A stretch of 64,000 nt of DNA from positions 6,523,001 to 6,587,000 of the forward strand of contig NZ_CP095481.1 in assembly GCF_023023025.1 (NCBI RefSeq). The letters run 5' to 3'. Shown here piece after piece: positions 40,442 through 49,450 of the stretch. A program made the position numbers and the translations under genes. Source of the stretch: Amycolatopsis sp. WQ 127309 (GTDB lineage Bacteria > Actinomycetota > Actinomycetes > Mycobacteriales > Pseudonocardiaceae). The notes below the pieces were generated by a model. That model was not told the DNA's origin and ran no database searches. It saw only the letters and a list, made by a program, of their open reading frames with translations. The stretch's first letter is position 1, and every line of letters starts with the position of its first letter.

Positions 40442-41898
40442 GCGCGACGTTCGTCGGCATGCCGGCCTTTCCCGAGGCGGCCCGGAAAGCGCTTGCCGAC
40501 ACCCAGCTGCGCCGCAACCTCGCGCACGCCACCGGCACCATCCGCGCCAAGCGCGCGGCCGTCGTCGGCGAGGTCGGGGAGTGGGAGGAGCTGCGGCTGG
40601 CCGGCGCGGCGATCAAGGACAACACCCTGCGCCGCCTCGACGAGTACCTGCTGCAGCTGGAAGCGTCCCTGCAGGCACGCGGCGCGACCGTGCACTGGGC
40701 GCGTGACGCCGCGGAGGCGTGCGCGGTCGTCGCGAAGATCGCGCACACGCACGGCGTCGACGAGGTCGTGAAGGTCAAGTCGATGGCCACGCAGGAGATC
40801 GGGCTCAACGAGGCGCTCGCCGAGCGGGGCGTCACCGCGTGGGAGACCGACCTCGCGGAGCTGATCGTCCAGCTGGGCGACGACCTGCCGAGCCACATCC
40901 TGGTGCCCGCCATCCACCGCAACCGCGCGGAGATCCGGGAGATCTTCCGCCGGAACATGGCCGACGCGCCGCCGGGCCTGTCGGACGAGCCCGCCGACCT
41001 GGCCGCCGCCGCGCGCTCGCACCTGCGGGAGAAGTTCCTGCGGGCGCGGATGGCCGTGTCCGGCGCCAACTTCGCGGTCGCCGACAGCGGCACCCTGGTC
41101 GTCGTTGAGTCCGAGGGCAACGGCCGGATGTGCCTGACGCTGCCCGAGGTGCTCGTCTCCGTCGTCGGCATCGAGAAGATCGTGCCGACCTGGTCCGACC
41201 TGGACGTCTTCCTGCAGCTGCTGCCGCGCTCCAGCACGGGGGAGCGGATGAACCCGTACACCTCGACGTGGTCGGGCGTCACGCCCGGCGACGGGCCGCA
41301 GGAGATGCACGTGGTGCTGCTGGACAACGGGAGAACCCGCGCGCTGGCCGACGAGGTCGGCCGCCAGGCGCTGCGCTGCATCCGCTGCTCGGCGTGCCTG
41401 AACGTCTGCCCGGTGTACGAGCGGACGGGCGGCCACGCGTACGGCTCGGTCTACCCGGGCCCGATCGGCGCGATCCTGAACCCGCTGCTGAAGGGCGTCG
41501 GCGTCGATGAGCAGACGGACTCGCTGCCGTACGCCTCCAGCCTGTGCGGCGCGTGTTTCGAGGCCTGCCCGGTGCGCATCGACATCCCCGAGGTCCTGGT
41601 CCACCTGCGCGCGAAGGTCGTCGACGCCCACCGCGAGGGCGCCCCGAAACCCGAGGCGCTGGCGATGAAGTCGGCATCCTGGCTGCTGTCGGACGCCCGA
41701 CGCCTGGGCGTCGCGGAACGCGGCCTGAGCGTCGCGAACCGGGCGTTGACCCGCTTCGGCAAGCGAGTGCTCCCGGGCGGCCGCCGAGCGGTGAGCCGCC
41801 TCCCGTGGCCGGGTTCCCTGTGGACGAACGCCCGCGACCTGCCGGCACCGCCACGAGAGTCGTTCCGGGCGTGGTGGCGCAGGGAAGGCCGCCCATGA
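40438..41898 (+). CDS. lutB: Lactate utilization protein B (4Fe-4S ferredoxin-type subunit)
   Basis: A 486-residue protein beginning with GTG that overlaps the lutA stop. The N-terminal LUD domain (residues about 60-290) includes EVVKVKSMATQEIGLNEAL and ADSGTLVVVESEGNGRM. Two [4Fe-4S] ferredoxin motifs follow: CIRCSACLNVCPVY (about 313-326) and SLCGACFEACPVRIDIP (about 364-380). This is the standard LutB architecture and length. It passes electrons from lactate oxidation onward with LutA and LutC. The final 60 residues are basic and rich in proline. It ends in an ATGA overlap with lutC. Confidence 0.94.
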   Translation: MSATFVGMPAFPEAARKALADTQLRRNLAHATGTIRAKRAAVVGEVGEWEELRLAGAAIKDNTLRRLDEYLLQLEASLQARGATVHWARDAAEACAVVAKIAHTHGVDEVVKVKSMATQEIGLNEALAERGVTAWETDLAELIVQLGDDLPSHILVPAIHRNRAEIREIFRRNMADAPPGLSDEPADLAAAARSHLREKFLRARMAVSGANFAVADSGTLVVVESEGNGRMCLTLPEVLVSVVGIEKIVPTWSDLDVFLQLLPRSSTGERMNPYTSTWSGVTPGDGPQEMHVVLLDNGRTRALADEVGRQALRCIRCSACLNVCPVYERTGGHAYGSVYPGPIGAILNPLLKGVGVDEQTDSLPYASSLCGACFEACPVRIDIPEVLVHLRAKVVDAHREGAPKPEALAMKSASWLLSDARRLGVAERGLSVANRALTRFGKRVLPGGRRAVSRLPWPGSLWTNARDLPAPPRESFRAWWRREGRP

Positions 41899-42473
41899 CC
41901 GCGCGCGAAGAGATCCTGGCCGCCGTCCGAGGCGCCCTGCAGAACGCGGACCGCACGGAGGCGCCGGTACCACGCGGCTACCGAACGGTGGCACCACCGG
42001 ACACAGTGGACTTGTTCGCCGAGCGAGTGGTCGACTACCGAGCGGCGCTGACCCGCTGCACAGCGGCCGAGCTGCCCGAAGCCATCCGAAAAGCCCTGGG
42101 CGCAGCACAGAACGTCCTGGTACCAAAGGGTTTCCCGATCAGTGTGAACGGAACCCCCGACGCACCGGACCTGACCACGTTCGACGCGGTCGTCACCACG
42201 GCAACACTGGGCATAGCCACGACGGGCACCCTGGTCCTGGACCACGGCCCCGGCCAGGGTCGCAGAGCACTGACCCTGGTCCCGGACGTCCACGTGTGCG
42301 TACTGCGGGAGAGCGACATCGTCCCAGGCGTCCCGCAAGCGACAGCGGCACTGGACCCGACGAGCCCGCAGACGTGGATCAGCGGCCCAAGCGCGACGAG
42401 CGACATCGAGCTGACGAGGGTGGAGGGCGTACACGGCCCGAGAACCCTGCACGTCATCGTCGTAGCGGAGTGA
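41895..42473 (+). CDS. lutC: Lactate utilization protein C
   Basis: A 192-residue LUD-domain protein, third subunit of the L-lactate oxidation system. The LUD core is seen in FDAVVTTATLGIATTGTLVL, GRRALTLVPDVHVCVL and SPQTWISGPSATSDIELTRV, the last with the family GPSxTxDIE signature; VHGPRTLHVIVV ends the protein. The start overlaps the lutB stop by ATGA, so synthesis is coupled. The gene uses noticeably more A-ending codons (gca, cca, aca, cga) than the rest of the window, a feature it shares with the flanking 1.7 kb. A small HTH gene follows after 12 nt. Confidence 0.93.
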   Translation: MTAREEILAAVRGALQNADRTEAPVPRGYRTVAPPDTVDLFAERVVDYRAALTRCTAAELPEAIRKALGAAQNVLVPKGFPISVNGTPDAPDLTTFDAVVTTATLGIATTGTLVLDHGPGQGRRALTLVPDVHVCVLRESDIVPGVPQATAALDPTSPQTWISGPSATSDIELTRVEGVHGPRTLHVIVVAE

Positions 42474-42485
42474 GGGCGGTGGGTC

Positions 42486-42686
42486 ATGGTGAAGGCGCCA
42501 TTGGAGCGCGAAGAGCTGGACCTGCTGAGACTCCTGGCCGAAGGCCTGTCGGTGGAAGCGATAGCAAGACGCCTGGACTTGTCGGACAGAACGGTCCGCC
42601 GCAGGCTGCGATCCATTTGCGACACACTGGGCTGCACAACTCCCATCCAGGCAGTGGTGTGGGCCGCGAGAAGAGGCCTGGTGTGA
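42486..42686 (+). CDS. Stand-alone LuxR-type HTH protein
   Basis: A 66-residue protein that is just a GerE/LuxR C-terminal DNA-binding domain: REELDLLRLLAEGLSVEAIA, RRLDLSDRTVRRRLRSICDT, and TPIQAVVWAARRGLV. There is no receiver or ligand-binding part. It follows lutC by 12 nt and is followed by two hairpins, so it belongs to the lut transcript. Small HTH-only LuxR proteins are frequent in actinomycetes; their targets are mostly unknown. It might fine-tune the locus, but the operators seen are of LacI type, not LuxR type. Confidence 0.8.
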   Translation: MVKAPLEREELDLLRLLAEGLSVEAIARRLDLSDRTVRRRLRSICDTLGCTTPIQAVVWAARRGLV

Positions 42687-42772
42687 CGGCAAAACCGCGG
42701 CCGACCCACCACATCCGAGGGCGCCCGGCTCCCGCCCGGCACCCCGATCCGAAGCGGGAGTCACCATCCGGC

Positions 42773-42814
42773 TTCGGGGTGCGCACCCCGAAACCCTGTC
42801 CGATCCCGGACAGG
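42773..42814. terminator. Two consecutive hairpins between the lut and rhamnosidase transcripts
   Basis: TTCGGGGTGCGCACCCCGAA (42773-42792) is a perfect 20-bp palindrome. CCTGTCCG (42795-42802) pairs with CGGACAGG (42807-42814) around ATCC. They end just upstream of the next -35 box, isolating the two operons. Confidence 0.6.
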
Positions 42815-42818
42815 ATCC

Positions 42819-42872
42819 TTGTCCGGCAAGGACGACCGACGTAGCGTCCCAGGCAACGATTGAAACGATTCA
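42819..42872 (+). promoter_or_regulatory. Promoter and LacI-type operator of the rhamnosidase operon
   Basis: TTGTCC (42819-42824), a 17-nt spacer and TAGCGT (42842-42847) form the promoter; the -10 is identical to that of lut. TGAAACGATTCA (42861-42872) starts 14 nt after the -10 and matches the consensus TGAAACGTTTCA at 11 of 12 positions. A LacI-family repressor bound here would block the whole four-gene operon. Confidence 0.7.
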
Positions 42873-42917
42873 CCGTCGAATCCGGGCCACACCCCACCGG
42901 CCGCCCCAGGAGTTGCT

Positions 42918-45900
42918 GTGCGCCACAGACCCCGTCGCCTCCTCACGGTCCTCTCCCTGGCGTCCCTGACGATCGCCGGCATCGCCGTACCAGCCGAAGC
43001 CGATCGGGGAAGCCGCGCCACCGATCTCCGGGCGAACCACCTGGACCGTCCACTGGGGACAGACGACACGACCCCGGAACTCACCTGGCGCAACACCGGA
43101 GAACAAACGGCGTACGAAGTCCAAGCAGCAACCTCGGAAGCAAAACTGGCCCACCCGGACCTCTGGGACACCGGCCGCACCGAAGGCGCAACAACCCGGC
43201 TCGACTACGCGGGAAGGCCGCTGGGCAGCCGCCGGCGGGTCTACTGGCGAGTCCGCACCTGGTCCGGCACCACACCGACACCGTGGAGCACCCCGGCCTG
43301 GTTCGAAACCGGCCTCACGACCCAGAAGGACTGGTCCGCGGGCTGGGTGACGAACAAGAACTGGCAGCTGGGCACCAAACCCACCCAGCCGGTAGTGGTC
43401 ACCCTGCCGAAGCAGGAAGCCCAGTACGTGAAACTGGACGTCACCAAGCTGGGCCTCCCACTGGCCGAACAACCCCTGGACGCCCAGAACCGCATGGTCA
43501 CGACCGGTGACACCCGCCGCTTCCCCGATGTCACGTACCGCCTCCAGCTCGCCGAACTCCAGGTCCGCGACTCGGCGAACCCGACGGTGAACCTGGCCGA
43601 CGGCCGCCAGAAGTTCGTCACGGCATCGGAAACCCAGACCGTCCGCAAGGAGTGGGAACCCGGCCTGGTCGCCGACGGCCTCACGACGTCCAACCCCGAG
43701 GACGCCGGGAACGCCGGCTATCAGAGCGCCACCCACCCCACCCCGGACGCCGACGTCTCCCTGACCATCGACCTCGGCGCCGCGCACACGTTCGACCAGG
43801 TCGTGCTCTACCCGCGGACCGACACCCTCACCGCCGACGGCAGAACGCCGAACTTCCCGGTCGACTACACGGTCCAGACGGCCACGGACAGCACGTTCAC
43901 CGTCGCCAAGACCGTCACCGACCAGCCCACGCCCGCCACCTGGCTGCCGCCCGCGCTGCCGGTGTTCGCCAAGGACTTCGCGGTCCACGGCCGCGTCACG
44001 AGCGCCCGGCTGTACGTCAGCGGCCTCGGTGTCTACGTGCCCAGCCTCAACGGCGCCCGCGTCGGCGACGCCGTCCTGGAGCCCGGCGACAGCGACTACG
44101 CCGACCGCGTCACGTACGCGGCCTACGACGTCACCGACGAGGTCCACGGGGGAGCGAACACGATCGGCATCGCGGTCGGCAACGGCACCGCGGACGCGCT
44201 GCACACCTCCGGCCGCTACCGCAAGTTCGCCCGCACGGCGAGCGACCCGCAGGTGATCGCGCAGCTGGAAGTCACCATGGCCGACGGCACCGTGCAGCGG
44301 AGCGGCACCGATTCCAGCTGGCGCACCACGCTCGGCGCCACCACGGCGTCGTACTGGTACGGCGGCGAGGACTACGACGCCCGTCGCGAGATCCCCGGCT
44401 GGGACCAGCCCGGCACCGACCGCCGGACCTGGGACGCGGTGGTGCCCGCGACGAGCACCGCGAAGCCGACCGGCCGCCGGACCGAGCCCGTCCGCGTCGT
44501 GGAGCAGTTGCCGGGCAAGGAGATCTCCCGGCCCGCGCCCGGCATCCGCGTCTACGACCTGGGCCGCAACATCGCCGGCCTGCCGCAGGTGACACTCACC
44601 GCGCCCGCCGGGACGAGCACGAGGATCTATCCGGCCGAAGCGTTGCGCGACGGGCACGTCGACCAGTCCATCAGCAACGTCGGCGCGCCGATCTGGGACA
44701 GCTTCACGAGCAAGGGCGGCAAGCAGACCTGGCACCCCGACTTCACCTACCACGGCTTCCGCTACCTCGAGGTCGTCGGCGTGCCGGAGACCGCGCAGCT
44801 CTCGGTCACCGGCCTGCGCACGATGGCGGACAACACCTCCGCCGGTGACTTCGACTCCTCGGACGCCACCCTCGACGGCATCCACCGGCTGACCCGGGCC
44901 GCCGTCGAGAACAACATGCAGAGCATCCTCACCGACTGCCCGAGCCGCGAGAAGCTCGGCTGGCTGGAGCAGGACCACCTCGCGTTCGACGCGATCGCCC
45001 GCAACTACGACGTCGAGGCCTACCTCGGCAAGATCGTCCAGGACATGGCCGACGGCCAGGAGGCGTCCGGCCTGGTGCCCAGCACCGTGCCCGACCACGT
45101 GACGCTCGCCGGTGCCTACCGCGACGACCCGAACTGGGGCGGCGCCCTGGTCCAGGTGCCGCTCAAGGCGTACCAGACCTACGGCGACAAGGAACTCCTC
45201 GCGCGGTACTACCCGGCGATGCAGCGCTACCTCGCCTACCTGCAGGGCCAGACCACCCGGTGGGTCGACGGCGTCTACGACTACGGCCTCGGCGACTGGA
45301 TCACCACCGAGTCCCCGGTGATGCCGCGCCCGATCGTCAGCTCGTTCGGCGTCTGGGCGGTCGCCGACGGCCTCGCGAAGGTGGCGACGGCCCTCGGCCA
45401 GGACGCCACGGCGTACCGTGCGCAGGCCGACACGCTGGCCGAGGCCGTCTGGACGAAGTACTACAACCCGGCGACCGGCCTCTTCGGCGGCGGCGGGCAA
45501 GGTGCGACGGCGCTGGCGCTCGACATGGGCGCGGTGCCCGCCGACCTGCGGGCCGGCCAGACCCAGCACCTGGTCGACGTCATCGAGGCCGCCGGCTGGC
45601 ACCTCGTGATGGGGGAGATCTCGTTCCCGTCCGTGCTGCGGGTGCTCTCGGCCGCGGGCCGCGACGACGTCGTCCACCGGATCGCCACGCAGACGACCAG
45701 CCCCAGCCTCGGGTACCAGGTGCAGGCCGGGCTGACCGCGCTCGGCGAGACCTGGGACGGCGGCAGCGGCCAGTCGCAGGACCACTTCATGCTCGGCGCG
45801 CTGGACGGCTGGCTGACCACCCGGCTGACCGGCATCGGCCAGGCGGCCGGTTCCGCGGGCTTCAAGAACCTGGTGATCGACCCGGCGGTGGTCGGCGACC

Positions 45901-46097
45901 TGACGTCCGCGTCCGGCAGCTACGACAGCCCGCAAGGCCGCATCAGCACGGCGTGGACGAAGTCCGGCCGCGACTACCGGCTGACCGTCACCGTGCCACC
46001 CGGCAGTACGGCCGAAGTGCACCTGCCGCAGGGCGGGGCCGTCTTCCACGTCGGTCCGGGCACTCACACCTTCCGTTCCTCCATTCCGCGCGGCTGA
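42918..46097 (+). CDS. Secreted GH78 alpha-L-rhamnosidase
   Basis: A 1059-residue exported enzyme that releases terminal alpha-L-rhamnose from pectin, glycosides or other plant polysaccharides. GTG 42918 has AGGAG 7 nt upstream; the signal peptide spans about 1-27 (RRLLTVLSLASLTIAGIAVP). Fibronectin-like and carbohydrate-binding beta domains fill residues about 35-430, with an inserted discoidin-like segment (SLTIDLGAAHTFDQVVLYPR). The (alpha/alpha)6 catalytic domain follows with the GH78 acid motif DCPSREKLGWLEQDH (about 673-687) and GETWDGGSGQSQDHFMLG near residue 950 containing the probable general base. A C-terminal beta-sandwich ends in GPGTHTFRSS. First gene of a four-gene operon. Codon use in its first 600 nt resembles lutC more than the rest of the gene. 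Confidence 0.92.
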   Translation: MRHRPRRLLTVLSLASLTIAGIAVPAEADRGSRATDLRANHLDRPLGTDDTTPELTWRNTGEQTAYEVQAATSEAKLAHPDLWDTGRTEGATTRLDYAGRPLGSRRRVYWRVRTWSGTTPTPWSTPAWFETGLTTQKDWSAGWVTNKNWQLGTKPTQPVVVTLPKQEAQYVKLDVTKLGLPLAEQPLDAQNRMVTTGDTRRFPDVTYRLQLAELQVRDSANPTVNLADGRQKFVTASETQTVRKEWEPGLVADGLTTSNPEDAGNAGYQSATHPTPDADVSLTIDLGAAHTFDQVVLYPRTDTLTADGRTPNFPVDYTVQTATDSTFTVAKTVTDQPTPATWLPPALPVFAKDFAVHGRVTSARLYVSGLGVYVPSLNGARVGDAVLEPGDSDYADRVTYAAYDVTDEVHGGANTIGIAVGNGTADALHTSGRYRKFARTASDPQVIAQLEVTMADGTVQRSGTDSSWRTTLGATTASYWYGGEDYDARREIPGWDQPGTDRRTWDAVVPATSTAKPTGRRTEPVRVVEQLPGKEISRPAPGIRVYDLGRNIAGLPQVTLTAPAGTSTRIYPAEALRDGHVDQSISNVGAPIWDSFTSKGGKQTWHPDFTYHGFRYLEVVGVPETAQLSVTGLRTMADNTSAGDFDSSDATLDGIHRLTRAAVENNMQSILTDCPSREKLGWLEQDHLAFDAIARNYDVEAYLGKIVQDMADGQEASGLVPSTVPDHVTLAGAYRDDPNWGGALVQVPLKAYQTYGDKELLARYYPAMQRYLAYLQGQTTRWVDGVYDYGLGDWITTESPVMPRPIVSSFGVWAVADGLAKVATALGQDATAYRAQADTLAEAVWTKYYNPATGLFGGGGQGATALALDMGAVPADLRAGQTQHLVDVIEAAGWHLVMGEISFPSVLRVLSAAGRDDVVHRIATQTTSPSLGYQVQAGLTALGETWDGGSGQSQDHFMLGALDGWLTTRLTGIGQAAGSAGFKNLVIDPAVVGDLTSASGSYDSPQGRISTAWTKSGRDYRLTVTVPPGSTAEVHLPQGGAVFHVGPGTHTFRSSIPRG

Positions 46098-46108
46098 AGG
46101 GGAATCCC

Positions 46109-49100
46109 ATGCGCAGAACCCTGACGTCCCTGGTGCTCGCGGCCGCGACGGCGATCGCCGTCGCCACCCCGGCCACCGCCGACCACGACCGCGGCCCGGC
46201 CGAGACGACGAACCTCGCCCGGTTCGACCCGGCCGCCTTCGCGAACCCGCCGAAGGACAGCAGCCCGGCGATCTACTGGTACTGGAACAACACCATCACC
46301 AGCGACATCACCGACAAGCAGATGGCCGAGATGCGCGCCAAGGGCGTGTACGAGGCGGTGATCTTCCCGCTCGGCGGCGACTCGATGAAGCCGGTGTTCC
46401 TCAGCGAGGACTGGTTCACGCTCGTCGGGCACGTGCTGCGCGAGGCGCAGCGCACCGGTATGAAGATGTGGCTGTTCAACGACAACAACTTCCCGAGCGG
46501 CCGCGGCGCGAACTACGTCGTCAACGGCGGCACCCTCGGCACCCGCACCATCGCCGCGCGCCCGGACCTGCGGCTGAAGGGCCTGTTGCGCTCGACGCGA
46601 ATCGTCGACGGGCCGTCGACCCTGCCGCTCGCCGAGACGTCGGGGCTCAGCGTGGACACCGGCAAGCTGGTCGTCGACCCGGCCACCCGGCCGGGCATGG
46701 CGCCACTCACGCCCGGTGCCGGCTGGACCGACTACACCGTGAGCGGCAAGGTCACGCTGACCGCCGGTGGCGTCCAGCTGGCGGTGCGCTCGGACGGCAC
46801 CCACGGCTACCTCGTGGACGTGGACGCGAAGGGCGCGGCCAGTGTGTACAAAGTGGACGGTGCGACCCGGACGCGGCTGACCACCGGCGTCAACACCCCG
46901 GGCTTCACCCCGACCCACGTCCAGACGATCAACGTCACAGTCTCCGGGAACACGATCACGCCGAAGATCAACAACACCGTGCAGCCCGCGGCCACCGACG
47001 TGAGCTTCCCGACGGGTGCGGCGGCGGTGTCGGCCGAGGGCACGCAGCGCACGCTGTGGGACGACCTGACCGTCACCGCACCCGACAGCACGAAGCTGTG
47101 GACGTCGACCTTCGACAACGCCACCGCGCTCGCGGACTTCCCGCAGAACCGCGTGAACCTCGCCGGGGTCACGGCGGCGGCCGCGCGGCCGGTCGGCACG
47201 AACGCCGCCGTCGAACTCGAGGGCAGCACCTGGCAGGTGCCCGCGGGCCGGTGGCAGGTCGACGTCTACTCGCAGGTCCTGCTGCAGGACGACTCCAGCG
47301 GCTACACCCGCGGGTACCTCGACCTGCTCGACCCGAAGGCGACGGACGCCTTCCTGAGCATCGCGCCCGAGGAGTACGCGCGCCGCTTCCCGTGGGCGAT
47401 GGGCACGGTCGTGCCCGGCTTCTGGGACGACGAGCCGTTCATCGCCGACGCCCAGCCGCACCCGTTCAAGCGCCTGCCGTCCTCGCCCGGGCTCGCCGAC
47501 GCCGTCCGCGCGGCCGGTGGCACCCCCGGCGTCGCCTACACCGCGGCGGCCGACGGTCTCGACGCCGTCGCCGACCAGGCCGCCGGGACGTACTGGCGGG
47601 CCGTGGACAACCTGTTCTCCACCAGTTACTACAAGCGCGAAGCCGACTGGATGGCCAAGCACGGCCTGAAGCTGATCTCCAACCCGCTGCTCGACGAACA
47701 GGGCCCGCAGCAGCGGATGAACTCGACGGGTGACCTGTCGAAGGACAACCAGTGGGCGCAGGTCCCCGGCAGTGACATGATCACGACCGACTACACCGCC
47801 GGCCGGCAGACCACGCTGGGCCGCAACGCTTCCTCGGCCGCCCACCAGAGCGGCGCCCCGCGGACGCTGATGGAGACGTTCGGCAACGCGGGCTGGCAGG
47901 TGGCGCCGGACTACATGCACGCCACCGTCGGCGCGCTGGCCACCCGCGGCGTCAACCTCACCTTCCTGCACGCGATGTACACCGACGAGGTCTCGGTGAC
48001 GTTCGCGCCGCCGTTCGGGCCGCGCAGCACGTTCTGGGAGGACATGCCCGACGTCGACGCGTGGATCGGCCGCGTGATGGAGCTGGGCCGCGGTGAGAAC
48101 CTCGCGAAGACGGCGCTCGTGCAGCCGCAGCGGGCCGCCGAGCAGACCCGCGTGGCCGATGCGTCTCATCAGCTGGACGCCGACTTCTCGGCGACGGCGT
48201 ACGCGCTGGAACGCGGGCAGGTCGACTTCGACCTGCTGAGCGACTCGTCGCTCTCGGGCGACCCGGCCGCGCGCTTCCAGGCCGTCTCGCACGGCGGCAC
48301 CCTGCAGGTCGGCCAAGCGGGCTACCAGCTCGCGGTGCTGCCGCGTACGCCCGTGCTCGACCTCGCGACCGCGCGTTCGCTGGCGAAGTTCGTCCAGACC
48401 GGTGGCCACGTCGTCGCGGTCGGCCCGCTGCCGACGCGGGAGGCGACCGGCCGCGACGCCGATCTGGCCCGTGAGCTGCGGAACCTGTTCGGCAACGCGG
48501 GCTCCTCGTGGGCTCGGCGCGGGGCCGGCGCGGTCGCGCTGGTGACCGACGTCGACGCGATCGCGGGCCTGGCGCAGAACGCCGGGGACGGCGCGGCCCG
48601 GCTGCAGCCCGCGGCGGACGCCGTCCGGGTGCAGCGGACCGGCCGCGGCGCCGACACGGCGTTCCTGCTGAACAACGAGAGCGACGCGGTCGTCACCACC
48701 ACGGCGACCTTCCCGGTCGACGGCACCCCCGAGATCTGGGACCCGCGCACCGGGACGACGAAGGTCGCCACGGCGTACGCGACCGGCCGGAGCACCACCG
48801 GCTTCCCGGTCACGCTCCAGCCGTACGAGACGCTGGGCGTGGTGTTCCGCAAGGGCGTCCACGACACCGCCCACCTGACCGACGGGACCCTGCCCACGAC
48901 CGCGGTCACGCAGAGCGGGCGCGACCTGCAGGCCGCGGTGACCGCGACGGCGTCCGGCAGCTACACCCTCACCGGGCAGGCGAACGGCCGCACCTACCGC
49001 GGCACGGTGAAGGTCACCGATCCCTTGGCGCCGATCGCGCTGAACGGGCCGTGGACCGTCAAGCTGGAGCAGGACGGCGCCGTCGCCACCGAACGCCCGC

Positions 49101-49450
49101 TCGGCTCCTGGACCACTTTCGCGCCGACGTTCTCCGGCAGCGCCGTCTACTCGACGACGGTGACGCTCACGGCCGCGGACCTCGCGAAACGCAAGCTGGT
49201 GCTCGACCTCGGCGAGGTCCACGACCTCGCCACGGCGACGGTGAACGGCACGCAGCTGCCCGCCGCGCTCTGGCACCCGTACACCGTGGACGCCACCAAG
49301 GCGCTGCACCCGGGCGTCAACACGATCAGCGTGCGCGTCACCAACACCCTGGCCAACGAGCGCAACAAGATCCTGGCGTCGGGCCTCGTCGGCCCGGTCG
49401 CGCTGCGCCCGCAGGCCGCCGTCACCGCCCGGCTGGAGGCCACCCGATGA
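46109..49450 (+). CDS. Secreted GH106-type alpha-L-rhamnosidase
   Basis: A 1113-residue exported protein of the GH106 group, alpha-L-rhamnosidases that act on rhamnogalacturonans. The signal peptide is residues 1-24 (TLTSLVLAAATAIAVATPAT). The family start of the catalytic barrel is clear: AIYWYWNNTITSDITDKQMA followed by GVYEAVIFPLGG. An inserted sandwich of about 180 residues (WTDYTVSGKVTLTAGGVQLA) resembles a family-16-type or laminin-G-like carbohydrate-binding domain. The barrel resumes with SPGLADAVRAAGGTP and MHATVGALATRGVNLTFLHA. Beta-domains and a jelly-roll (LVLDLGEVHDLATATVNGTQ) end it. AAGGGGAA precedes the ATG, and the stop overlaps the next gene by ATGA. Confidence 0.88.
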   Translation: MRRTLTSLVLAAATAIAVATPATADHDRGPAETTNLARFDPAAFANPPKDSSPAIYWYWNNTITSDITDKQMAEMRAKGVYEAVIFPLGGDSMKPVFLSEDWFTLVGHVLREAQRTGMKMWLFNDNNFPSGRGANYVVNGGTLGTRTIAARPDLRLKGLLRSTRIVDGPSTLPLAETSGLSVDTGKLVVDPATRPGMAPLTPGAGWTDYTVSGKVTLTAGGVQLAVRSDGTHGYLVDVDAKGAASVYKVDGATRTRLTTGVNTPGFTPTHVQTINVTVSGNTITPKINNTVQPAATDVSFPTGAAAVSAEGTQRTLWDDLTVTAPDSTKLWTSTFDNATALADFPQNRVNLAGVTAAAARPVGTNAAVELEGSTWQVPAGRWQVDVYSQVLLQDDSSGYTRGYLDLLDPKATDAFLSIAPEEYARRFPWAMGTVVPGFWDDEPFIADAQPHPFKRLPSSPGLADAVRAAGGTPGVAYTAAADGLDAVADQAAGTYWRAVDNLFSTSYYKREADWMAKHGLKLISNPLLDEQGPQQRMNSTGDLSKDNQWAQVPGSDMITTDYTAGRQTTLGRNASSAAHQSGAPRTLMETFGNAGWQVAPDYMHATVGALATRGVNLTFLHAMYTDEVSVTFAPPFGPRSTFWEDMPDVDAWIGRVMELGRGENLAKTALVQPQRAAEQTRVADASHQLDADFSATAYALERGQVDFDLLSDSSLSGDPAARFQAVSHGGTLQVGQAGYQLAVLPRTPVLDLATARSLAKFVQTGGHVVAVGPLPTREATGRDADLARELRNLFGNAGSSWARRGAGAVALVTDVDAIAGLAQNAGDGAARLQPAADAVRVQRTGRGADTAFLLNNESDAVVTTTATFPVDGTPEIWDPRTGTTKVATAYATGRSTTGFPVTLQPYETLGVVFRKGVHDTAHLTDGTLPTTAVTQSGRDLQAAVTATASGSYTLTGQANGRTYRGTVKVTDPLAPIALNGPWTVKLEQDGAVATERPLGSWTTFAPTFSGSAVYSTTVTLTAADLAKRKLVLDLGEVHDLATATVNGTQLPAALWHPYTVDATKALHPGVNTISVRVTNTLANERNKILASGLVGPVALRPQAAVTARLEATR

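Noticed and set aside
40104..42126. Long minus-strand frames over lutABC
   Set aside because: The plus strand encodes LutA, LutB and LutC with complete iron-sulphur motifs; the opposite frames have no recognisable domain.
42773..42814. Two palindromes considered as a riboswitch or a regulator site
   Set aside because: They are simple hairpins right after an operon end and before the next -35; termination is the simpler reading and no riboswitch core is visible.
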